Below are positions 1 to 10,625 of a stretch of 64,000 nucleotides of DNA, piece by piece. The notes under the pieces are model-generated. The model was not told where the DNA came from. It made no database searches and saw only the letters and a program-made list of their open reading frames with translations. A program made the position numbers and the translations under genes. Origin of the DNA: Phaffia rhodozyma. Taxonomy: Eukaryota; Basidiomycota; Tremellomycetes; Cystofilobasidiales; Mrakiaceae. The stretch covers positions 558,001 to 622,000 of the forward strand of contig JACGZH010000002.1 in NCBI GenBank assembly GCA_014706385.1. The letters run 5' to 3'. Position 1 is the first letter of the stretch. Every line of letters begins with the position of its first letter.

Positions 1-1377
1 GTATAAACGACCTCTTAGGATTTGACTTCTTAGATCCTCCGGCGGCGGAAACGTTGATGAAGAGTGTGGAAATGCTGTATGCGTTGGGGGCGATGAACCA
101 TCATGGAGAACTTACGAGGATGGGAAGACGGATGGCAGAGTTTCCAGTGGATCCTCAGTTGGCTAAAGCAGTCATTAATAGTGAAAATTTCCACTGTACT
201 GATGAAGTGAGATCTCTCTCAACTTTTGTCTCGTTATATTCCTGTCGACGATCGACTCTAATTTATATTGTTCTTCATATCAGGTTCTTTCTATCATCGC
301 CATGCTCCAAGAATCGAGCTCATTGTATTACCGACCGAAGGATAAGAAGGTCCATGCCGAAGCCGCGCATAAAAACTTTGTCAAGCCAGGAGGGGATCAT
401 TTCACATTACTCAACATCTGGGAGACATGGCGTGATACAGATTACTCTCAACAATGGTGTTATGAGGTTCGTATCTCTCGGTCCTTCTATGGATGTTTCG
501 ACATGATATTATTCGTTCATCGAAACCAACAAACTTATTTTGATCTTGAACATCGTTGGAACACAGAATTTTCTGCAGTACAAATGTCTCACGAGAGTTC
601 GAGACGTTCGTGATCAACTAGCAGCCCTGTGCGAACGAGTGGAAGTCGTCGTTGAATCCAATCCAAACTCGAGCGACATTGTACCTATCCAACGATCGAT
701 CGTGGCAGGTTATTTCCAGAACACCGTTCGTTTTTTACGCCTTTTTTTTCTTCTGATGAGGATGCGCCAATTGATAGTGTTGATGTACCTTGTTATTTAT
801 TCATACAGGCTCGGTTGAACAAGGATGGAGGATATCGAACGACTAAAAACAGTATGACCTTCCCTCTCTCTGATTCTAAACTCAAAACCAATATGTGTTC
901 TGATGCTTTCCTTCGCTCTGTCACCTATATAGATGCATCAATCCATATTCATCCATCATCGTCAATGTTCCAAGCTCAACCTCCACCTCGTTTTATCTTG
1001 TACTACGAGGTTTGTTCTTTGATCTTGCTTTTGTCTCGTTCTATCATCACACGCATTCTCATTAGTGGGTCTTGAACTGATTTGACGATCTTCGTGAAAT
1101 CTTATAGTTGGTATTGACTTCCAAGGAATTTGCAAGAAGCGTGATGGAGATCAAGAAAGAATGGTTGTTGGAAGGTTCGTTCTTTCCTCTTTTGTTAATT
1201 CGCATAAGACACCTTGGGTATGTGCTGATTCTTTTATTCCATTTATTCTCTCCCTTGCGTGGACTTGGGTCTTCAGCTGCAAGCCACTACTTCTCGGCTC
1301 AAGATTTAGAAGATTTCGCTAAGCAGAGTAGGAAAATGCCTAATCAGAAAGCAATTGGCAGTAAAGGGGGTGTTTGA
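1..1377 (+). CDS. PRP2: Prp2/DHX16-type DEAH-box pre-mRNA splicing helicase, 3' part
   Basis: C-terminal part of a DEAH-box ATPase that remodels the spliceosome before the first step of splicing; the helicase core lies upstream of the window. Seen: the winged-helix/ratchet segment (LLGFDFLDPPAAETLMKSVE), then the OB-fold region with RDVRDQLAALCERVEV, QRSIVAGYFQNTARL, a divergent IHPSSSMF and ELVLTSKEFARSV. The pattern (RVRDVRDQL, an end in KKMP-like ...KMPNQKA) fits DHX16/Prp2 rather than Prp22 (RAQDIRKQM) or Prp43. My exons are 1-206, 284-466, 567-725, 809-851, 933-1009, 1108-1174 and 1277-1377; every junction is GT...AG and keeps the frame. The stop is TGA at 1375. The protein ends soon after the OB fold, as in the family. 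Truncated by the window edge. Confidence 0.9.
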
Positions 1378-1601
1378 TTCAATGCCACTTTGCCACTAAT
1401 CCCATGATGCAGTATCCATAGAGAATACGATTCAGGACAAGACTTGAGATCGCGAAGAGAACTGATAAGTTTCGAAAAGGGAAAATGAAGCCAGAAAGAC
1501 TCCTAGTCTACGAAGGGGTGATCGATGGATCATGTGGAGACGTCCGCCGCAAAGTAGAGGAAATGAAAGAGAAAGGAAAGGGAAGATGATGAAGGGGCCA
1601 A

Positions 1602-4600
1602 TTAAATATCCAAATTGATCTCTGACATAGCAGTTGACACTCGATATCTCTTCCTCAGAGGTTCCTGCTCTTGTACGGTGTCTGATTTTCTTTTGGGAGA
1701 TCTTGGCAAAGAACTTGGAACGTAATCCTGAAACTGAGATCGACTCTGGGTCTTGGCTAGCCCTTCTTCTAAAACCTCCATCACGGTCGAATGCTCGATC
1801 TCTTTCTGCTCGCTAAATTTTGATGGTGTTGATTCTTCTTTTGATTCCATAGTCCGACATAGAAGAGCGTGTTAGTCAGTATCTTATATACTATCGGTCG
1901 ATACTAATCGCGACTTACGAATCTCTGTTAAAGAGGGGCTTATATCTCGCTCTGTAGCACGATTTCCGACCTATATACATAGAAGATTCAAGTCTTGAGT
2001 CAGTATATAGTATCATTCAAGTCCAAAGACACAGGATGGACTTAGTGATGATGACTTACCTCCTCATCTTCCTCTTCAGACGTTTTGTCTACCATTCCTA
2101 CGACTTGGTCTTCGAGCGCGGTATCTCGTTTATCAAAATACGTCTTCAATTTTGCAAGAGACTCGGCCGATCTGGAGACAGTCATCTTTCTGTTCTTCTT
2201 CTTTCTCGAAGTAACTATGATAAAACCTAGAAAATAGAGAAAACTTTAGTGTGAAATTGAGCACTGTATTCGTGATTCGTCAAGTTTGACTCATACCTTC
2301 CAACTCGAGACGCTATAGTAAGATCAGCAAGGAATTCCTCCGCGGTAGAGCCACTAGTCAACTTCCGTCACCATCTCAGGAATAATATCAAGAAGCTCAC
2401 CTGAGATACTGCACGAGCTTCAGCCAATTCGCAACCTATCTCAAAATCAAGCATGACATTGATTGACTTGAATCAGACGTACATAGATGTGGATAAATAG
2501 ATAAAAGCAATGACTCACTCAGCTTCATGGCAACTTCCTTGATGTCGAATGAAAATCCATTGTCATATGTTACCATCAAGGCGCGCCGGAACAACGCCAA
2601 AGATCGCTATGATATGGCCCATGATGAGGGGAATGTGTCAGCCATCGGTTGAGGTTGAGCAAAAAGCATTACTCACAAACTGCTGACGAGCCGTCTCATA
2701 GTCCTCCTCAGACCATCCAGCGCATCTCTCATCTTGATGAAGCTACCCACGGTAGTCAAGCAGAGTACATGTTGGATTAGCGTACTAGGCATTCTAAATA
2801 AAAGTGCTTGATCTCCTTGCACTTACTCTACAATTCAGACAGAAAAATGGCTCTCTCCTCGTAAAGTCTTTCTTTTTCTCTCGACCAGTACACCAGACTT
2901 GATTGATCGAAAGAATTCACAAAGTCAGAACGAACTATTACCCACCCAACTACGACTGGGATTTTGAAAGAATGTCTTACCATGCATGTACACTTTGCAC
3001 CCTGCCTTGTCACAGCCTACCAGCCCACCCAAGTCCGCTCCGTCTTCCTGGTGATCAAGACACCTTTTTGTTCGTTTGTTTTTGCAAAGAATCGCACTGA
3101 AGATCAGCACTAGTATATGATATGACACAGAATCTAAGCATATCTCGGCTCACCAGCAAGGAAGCCATTCTTCGCCTGTGTTTGCATCAATCAGGCTAGA
3201 CATTTTCTTGGTGAGAGTTTGTGCTTGCTCAGCCTTCTTGGAATTTAGAAATTTACTAGTATGTGGCAAGCTTGAGAAAGACTGAATAGGATCTTCATCT
3301 TTACATTTAACATCACGTTATAAGCCGATCAGTCGTTATCGGTATGCAAGATATGATTGGTTCGAAGCTGAACATACCTATGCTCATAGATGGTGCTAAA
3401 GGCACTCTCTTACTTGGCGAGAAAACATAGGCATCAACTGATTCTTCATTAGGCACGGGGTATGATTGATGTATTGCTTGGGTAGTGTCAATAGGCTGAG
3501 TTTCAGGAACAGCGGCTTGAGATTGTGTTTTGTCAAGCTCTGGATGAGCCTAATTAAGTTAAAAAAAGTGATCATGAGCGCAATTCCATCGACTTTTGGA
3601 TTTAGCCACAATGCGTAGAAACCCACATACCAGCCTGTTCAAGCGTATGGAAGTTCTTCGATTATTCATTCGGAGACCGCCCTTCTTATTCTTTCCGACT
3701 ACGTCCAAGACCTCTTCTTCCATTTCATCGGCTCCTGTATAGTCAAAGCCTGAGCTTTCGTCCTCGTAAACAGTACGATCTTCTAGTGGTTCAACACTTT
3801 TCCTGAGGTGTTGTTGATCATCTAGATAAATAGCCCAATAATTATTGGTCAGTTCTTGGAAATGGTTGGAACATAGGTAATCGCGCGCTCGTCCTACCAT
3901 CCATGTTATTTTCCTCTTGAGCGTTCCATAGATATGACCGGAGCTCCTTATCCTTCTCAAGCATCTGTTCGTCAAGCTCTCTTCCTCTGTCAGGATCGAT
4001 ACGATTGGCATTGGTGTTTGTGAAATAATTATCAGAGTCATTGGCCAGAAGGGATGCTGGGAGATACTCGGCGACGGATCGGATCTTGATCGATACGCTG
4101 AGACAGGAAAGGAAAACAAAAGTAAGGGATAGTTATCGATATAACAGAATTGAATGAAGGTATTACCCATGATGCCCAGTTTCCAGAGCATCGATACTGT
4201 TGATTACGAAGTGCACAGAATTCTGAGTTTGTGTTCGAACTATCTCGTTTGAAGAGGGTGACTTCAAATAAATTACAATACTCACGTCAAGACTTCGGGA
4301 GCCTCGTCTTGGGCATGAGTAGCAAAGTACATTCTGGATTAAACGAAGGACTTAAAGGATGTCACTGAATGATTTCTGCATCGAGCTGCAGAACCACGTA
4401 CTTATCTCGCTCGTTATCAGCGCGGAACATAGGGGGCTGGTAACTGTCATAGGATGAAGATTCGTCAGGTTTCTATTACGGTCACCAGCTTTTCAAGGGT
4501 CAAATCAGGACGTACTCCTCAGGCGTATGATCTTCATAGAACAATGTGACAGACACACATCGTTTTCCTATTTTCAAAAAGGTAAGACGCCCAGACTACA

Positions 4601-6157
4601 TCATTTATAAGAGGAAGAGGTTTCAGAGCTTACTAGGTAGTTCAGCCAGATTCTGGGTCATCAAGATGAGTTGCTAAGAGTTATTGTATGTCAATATAGA
4701 CGCAAACATTTGGCATGAGCCAACAAGAAGGAGCCCGAAAATGAGTAGGCTTACCTTTAGAAGACTCTGGTGGTTTACGAGCCATGATTATTTTTCATGA
4801 GAAGGCAGATCGGTATATCAGCTATGTCTCAGGAGTCGAATTAGTCAAACAGATGAACCTTAGTAGCTTTTTTGACATGCCCTAAGGTCAATGGTTTTCC
4901 GGCTTGTACCTCGCTGAAGATGGGATCTGGATCCTGGAACGCGCGTAAGGAATGAACTCTAACGTGTCAGAAAGAGATAGACATGAATCCCTGCGAGCCG
5001 ACGGGAGCTTACTGGCTCTGTAGATACTGTCATGGACTTCATCTTCTGTTCGACAGAAAGTATAGGAACGGTGCCAACACCCGTAACTTTGTGGTAAGTG
5101 AAGTTGAAGGTATAAGTCTGTTACGATTAGATTTGATTAGTACTTGAGTATTTCCGACAGCACAGATGCGGATCTGACCTCGATGACACTTGATACCCAA
5201 AAGGTTACATGAATATGTCAGTTCTCAATTCAAGTGATACAAACAAACAAGGAGAACATACTTTAAGGGGTCTTTGGGGTCCTTTACAGATGTGAATGCC
5301 AGGTCGCAATTTGAAGTCAATAAACTTCTCAACAGGAGGCATGATAGCTAGGAACCAGATCTATGTACCATGTAGATGCTCATAACCATAGCCTTTAGAT
5401 ACTGTTAAATTATCAAGAAATAGTCAGCGTTATGGCTTGTCCTTCCTGCATGTTTAGCAATTAAGACCTAGACAAAGCTATCTTCTCCTAGAGAAGATAT
5501 CTTCAATCGGCGCTCTTTCAACTCACCCCCTTTTCGACAGCATCCATCACGCCTTGCTCCTTTGATCGGTGTCGAGGAACAAAATTAGACTGCGTTGGTT
5601 CACAAAAACACAGGAACATAGGAGCTTACGATCCATTGAATGAGTTTATCTCCTTCAGGCCTGTCGGAGTTATCAAGATAAGAGTTTAGCAAATCGAGTC
5701 TGTGGCAGGTTGAGTGATTATCACTCACGAGAAATTCTTCTTGATGGTCTTGATGCGGAGTCCTCCAAGCTGAGATCCGCCACTACTGCCAGAGGAAGAC
5801 GTGCCCGAACGAGCTAGAGGGTGAACGCCTTCATCGTTGAAGTTCTCTTCGGGCAGTAGCCCTCTAAGTTTTTTGTTATGAACCCATCAGCATATAGTCA
5901 ACTTGACAGGCTTAGCATGAAATTACCTGAGATACGTGATACAACCCAAGCTGGCCATCATTAGCGTTCGCACGATGGAGGTGCTTTGAGTACCTGTCAC
6001 CTGGGACTGAGTTGTCTTTGGTATTGACACATTCAAATAACCTCGAACGCATCAGAATCTTTTGACAGTTGATCTTCCTCTTCTCGAGGAAGAAGCTGAA
6101 ATGTGCGCGTGCCAAGTAAGATCGTGGGGAGCCTACCTTGACTGCCTGGGTATTCAT
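1602..6157 (-). CDS. HOP1: Hop1/HORMAD meiotic chromosome-axis protein (HORMA, PHD, winged helix)
   Basis: Meiotic axis protein needed for double-strand-break formation and homologue bias. I read about 29 small exons. Start ATG is 6157 (MNTQAVK). HORMA domain: VRTLMMASLGCITYLR then GLLPEENF (6000-5863), PEGDKLIQWI (5660-5630), YLKAMVMSIYM (5401-5369), DPKDPL (5281-5262), VIE (5188-5179), TYTFNFTY (5117-5013), VKKATK (4933-4859), SLLK (4766-4755), QLILMTQNLAELP (4673-4634), VSVTLFYEDHTPEDYQPP (4567-4402), then VSIKIRSVAEYLP. A linker (about 4097-3170) leads to a PHD-type finger (C...CKNKRTKRC...GCDKAGC...MHVWC...FFCLNC, about 3170-2828) and a winged-helix region (WSEEDYETARQQF, ALFRRALM, FDIKEVAMKL, RLELEGFI; about 2743-2060). 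The tail ends at 1602 with a basic KRKSD...LRKRYRVSTAM segment, possibly the closure motif. HORMA assignment is secure; linker and tail junctions are less so. The 5' neighbour at 7121 is divergent. Confidence 0.9.
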
Positions 6158-7120
6158 ATTGAGCCAAGAACGAGATAAGTGTATTAGGAGCGAAGAACAA
6201 AGACGAGATAGATGGTGGAAAGAAGTGAAAGAAGCGAGAAGGGAATGAAAAGAAATCGACAAAGAAAAGGAAAAAGAGTTGACAGGTTTCTCTACCTTTC
6301 TTGACAGGTATTAGTGTCAGCTAGCTCGATCTTAGGCACTGGGCGGTCAAAGCGCTGACCAGACAGATGGCATTAGTCTCTTTCTCCAATTGGTTCAGTA
6401 ATCAGCAACTGAACGGGTACTAGTATTAGTGATGTTGATTCTTCATAGAAGCAAATGATTAGTCTCGTTCTCTTTTTAATTCTCTTCAGATGTATCTAGA
6501 TGGTCGTTAGCAATTTGACATCACCAAAGAGCTCGTTCCTGTGGTTATTGTGCCAGCCTGGTAAACGAGCATTTCAAACTCGTTTGCTCACCCATTCGAA
6601 TCTGCTCACCTTTGAGATGGTCAGTGAGGAAGGCACGCATATCTTAATCCAATCTTTTCCTCTCTCTCTCTTCCCCTCTCTAGAGTTAGATAATACGCCA
6701 CTAGAAGATTTGACAAATCTTGATCCAGGTAGATAAGAGCTAGATGAGCTTTCGGTAAGCTGAACGAAGGATGAAATGACAGAGGCACGCAGGTTACGTG
6801 TTACCAAATCTGTTAGTTTTTCCGCCCTTAGTTTTATATAGGTTCCCATTTGTCTTTCGCCCAACAGAAGAAATCCATTCCCTTTCCATTAATCAGCTTC
6901 TCCTCCTGTTGGAATACGTCTCGATACCCTGACTACTTTCTGGAGGGACGTCCGACACCTCACTGTTCTTCTTCTGTGAGGCTTCAGAAATCTTTGTCGA
7001 CAGGTTTCCTTCGCCATGAGCGTGTAGTTTCGAGCCAATCTTCTCCTGCGGTCTAAGGTCCGGCACCCTTTGAATAGCAACTGTCTATCTACTCTACCTT
7101 CCTCCACGGAATAACAAACG
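6158..7120. other. Intergenic region between divergent HOP1 and the acidic-protein gene
   Basis: About 960 bases that should hold both promoters. Short open frames here lack family resemblance or splice logic. A frame in phase with HOP1 runs up to 6262, but the ATG at 6157 gives a sensible N terminus. From about 7020 the sequence becomes pyrimidine-rich leader for the + strand gene. No RNA gene recognised. Confidence 0.5.
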
Positions 7121-10100
7121 ATGATGGATAGACCTACAAAAGAATCTCATATGGACGGAGACGAAACATTAGGGTCTCCGTTGCTGATGAGAAGGACGAT
7201 CACCAATGTTGAAAATAACCTAATAGCCCAGCCGATAGAATCACCCGAAACGACAACGACAACTCCAACCCCTGGCTTTCTTCCCCCACCTTTGACTCAG
7301 GGAAACTACAACGAGAGTTTATCCGGAAATCACAGTTCATCCACAAACTCGTCTTCAGATCCTTTGGGTCTCTTTGTAAAACGCCCAGTCCCCCTAAGAC
7401 AGAGTGGATGCCCACCAGTGTCCTACCAACCGGTATCATGTGGTGATCCGAATATTGCCTGCGACCCATACAAGCTCACCAGAACGCCTTCTTTGTCATC
7501 ATCATCATCCTACGGAGTAGACGTCTCTTCTCCAACTTGTCTCTCGGACGGACTCTCCTCTTCCGACGGTTTGTACTCGCCAGAATCGGTTTCTCCGATT
7601 GCTATCCAACAGAATCTCAACCAGAGCGCCATCTTTGGTCCGGCTCCGTCACAAATGTCGCTTCTCTCTCAAATCCTACTCTCTCACTCTCATCAGTCAA
7701 AGCCGCTCTCCTATCGTACACCGAATAATTCCAACCCAACGACTGCGCATCATTCTTTACAATCAACACCTCTTTCATCCAACACCTCCTCGCCTGCTGG
7801 ATATGGTAATATCCGACAACTCAAAGGCAGGAGAATGAGTAACGGAGCATGTGACATCTTAGATCAAGTAGGAGAAGAGGACGGCGAAGCAGTAGACTGC
7901 CCGTCTAACATACTGGACCTCCATCCGTCCGATGTAAGAGGAGGTCCAGAGAAAGAAGAGTCTAGTCTGGGCTTAGTCCCGAGCGATTACCCTTCTCCTG
8001 CACCAGTACACATCAGATTCGGGGAGGCCGCTGTATTACCCAAGGTTGGTACTTGAATTGTATATCGACAACGGATCGAGCTCACCATTGATTCTGCTTT
8101 GATATATAGCGTCCACCTCTACCTCTCAGTGATTTTGCCCCACCGGTGACTATCTTGGCGTCATTGGCCAAGACACAGTCTACGGATGCAACCGTTTCCA
8201 AGAAGCCCACGCTGAAGTTTGCTGATTCTGGCTCGGTAAGATCTCACTCATTTTGTTTTTCCTCATCATGATCAATAGAGACTCACAAAGTCATACCCCC
8301 TAATACATTTCTTCAGACGACTCCTCTTTCCATGCCGAGTGCCCAGCACTCCACAGCCCATTCCGAAACGTCATCCCGCTCCTCCCCTGCTCCTGTGCCA
8401 CCTGAGGTCACGTGTGTCCCTGTCAAGAAGCCTCAATTAACGTTTGCTGTCGCGACCACTTCAGCTCGGCCCGCTATGTTAGCGAAGGAGTCGAAGGAGT
8501 TGATGAAGTCACTACAAGACTCGGGTGATGAAGATGATGACCCTGATGAGGAAGGAGATGAGGACGAAGATGAAGACGAGGATGAAGAGGACGATGAGGA
8601 CGACGACGACGACGATGATGATGATGAGGAGGATATTGAGGATGATGAGGAGGATGAGGATGAGGATGGGAAAGAGGAGGAGGATGAAGTAGAACAAGTC
8701 GATGGCTTTGATGTTGAGGGCGATGGGTACGAGGAGGATGACGAAGGAGAGGGTCTGCAGGACGATGAAGGCATCAGCGCGCCCATCGGAAGGAAGTATC
8801 GCTTCAAGCGAGAAAGTCTTTTTGGTCAAAGTGACTCCGAAGACGATGAATTACTCGAGGACGAACAAGTCGGGACGTTACGATCTTCTCGACCGACAGG
8901 GGGCTTTCCCCCCGACTCTTATCGTCAAATCGATCAAAGCAGAGATCAGCAATCTGGAACGCCTAAACTACAACAGGGCTGGGTAGAAACCACCCTGAAA
9001 AAGAGGCGATCGTCGCTTCTGACTCTGCATCCAAACAACGCCTCTGAGCTTGCTTTTTCTGTTTCACGCGCAGAGTCTTCCATCCCATCATCCCATCGAG
9101 GTGACTCTACCTGTCAACAGTTCCAAACGCCTGTTCTCTCGTTTATTACTACTGGCCGAAACAGACGATCCGCCTATAGCCCTCGTCGGGGTGGGTTCAA
9201 AGGAGGCTACAGTCCAGGGCTGAAGAAGCGGAACACATCGGTTGCATCGAGTCCTCGAACTCGAGTCGATCGAGATGATTTTCTGCCATCTCATCTAAAG
9301 AGCGAGAAGGGTAAAGAAAAAGAGAGGATGGCTGAGAGAAAGGGAAGGGAGGTCGCTACTTCTAGTCGGAGTGGAACTGAGGGCGGTTCGGGTACCGCTG
9401 GAAGATGTTCTCGGCATAGATCACCACCTCCTAGTGGAAGAGAGTGCCGAAAGTCCGGAGGAGAACGACGCGAAGGAAGTCGATCTCAGACGTCGAAAGC
9501 ACCTCAACGTGCTCAGACCTCTGAGCTGGCTATTACCCGTCCAGCCGCTTTGCCTTTACCTCCGTCACCGATCCTTCGAAATCCTTACGAATTTACCAAT
9601 CCAGTCGCACCCAAACAAGTCAATATTTACGGAATTCGATCAACTTCGTATTCTGTTCCTCGACGTGCACCAGATGGGCATCTGACTCCTCCGATCTTTC
9701 TCACAGACACTGAAAATTGGATGGATATACAGGCCATCTCTCATAATCGTCCAGGACGTCTGTCCGAAAGACAAACATCCCTATCGGCCGTCAGCTCTGC
9801 TTTCCGTCAATGTACCTCGACCTGCGAATCAGACGATCCTTCCGCTGCGAAACGCCGGAATTCGTATTCTTTGAAAGTCGATGTCACGCAGGCTGTCCGA
9901 CAGGCAAAGTCAGACGTTTGGTCGGATGGGGCAGTATCGGACCATCCGTCAGATGTAGCCGGAGCACTTACTCAAGCACTTCAACAAAAGCTAGCCCAGC
10001 AGCCGTTATCTCCCGTCTCAAGACCATTTGCTCCGCCGTCAACTTCCTTCTTAAAAAGACACACTTCATTGTTGGGCACAATTGCCATCGCTCAACCTCA

Positions 10101-10389
10101 ACAACGCCTTCAGCCTGTTCCCTGTATCATTCCAGAACTTTCTTCCCCCGAAACACTGCTTCCTTCTACTAATCAACCTCTGCATGGCACGACCAATCAT
10201 AAGGCATTAAAAACTACAATCGTTCACTCCAAGACGGCTAATACAACACCAATCAATTTAGATCCATCACTAAGCTTGCCTCTTCAGAAACGAAGTGTGT
10301 CTCAGCCACCTCTAGTCAAAAGCAAACCCATTCCTTGTCCGGCAGCGAAGGTCCCAGGTGATTGGGACGGGTTAGCCCATGATTTTTAG
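7121..10389 (+). CDS. Large disordered protein with a long acidic tract, function unknown
   Basis: Three exons by my reading: 7121-8044, 8110-8235 and 8317-10389, joined in frame across GT...AG introns, giving about 1,040 residues. There is no transmembrane segment, signal peptide or enzyme motif. The first third is rich in Ser, Pro and Thr; a pair of similar phrases, KKPTLKFA (exon 2) and KKPQLTFA (exon 3), flanks the second intron. Next comes an Asp/Glu run of about 60 residues coded at 8530-8700, then RKYRFKRESLFG with SDSEDDE, a possible acidophilic-kinase site, then a long Ser/Pro-rich tail with many R-x-x-S sites. The layout loosely recalls fungal nutrient-signalling or GATA-associated proteins (DUF3295-like), but I cannot support a name. 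The gene converges on GRC3 with about 240 bases between stops. Confidence 0.75.
8519..8704 (+). repeat. GAT/GAG/GAC trinucleotide-rich tract coding acidic residues
   Basis: A purine-dominated stretch of GAT, GAC, GAG and GAA codons giving mostly Asp and Glu. It is imperfect, so it is more a low-complexity coding tract than a pure microsatellite. The opposite strand reads as artefactual poly-Ser and poly-Ile frames. Confidence 0.85.
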
Positions 10390-10625
10390 ATGCTTGCTGT
10401 TTCTTTCATCCATCATTTCTCGTAGTCTCTGCATGTATGCCTCGTACACGTCCGTAGAGTGCACTGCGTGTACAATTACTTGCTGTTTACATACTGCCCT
10501 TATCAATAGTATTGCATATTATATATGTCATTATTTCTTAATCTACGATTGTTCAAGTTAGAGATTTGATTTTGGAAGGCATCTATGTTTCTGTTCAAGA
10601 ATCAACAAGTTTGATTATCAACACA

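Noticed and set aside
8433..8829. Minus-strand poly-Ser and poly-Ile/Leu/Val frames
   Set aside because: They are antisense shadows of the GAT/GAG acidic tract.
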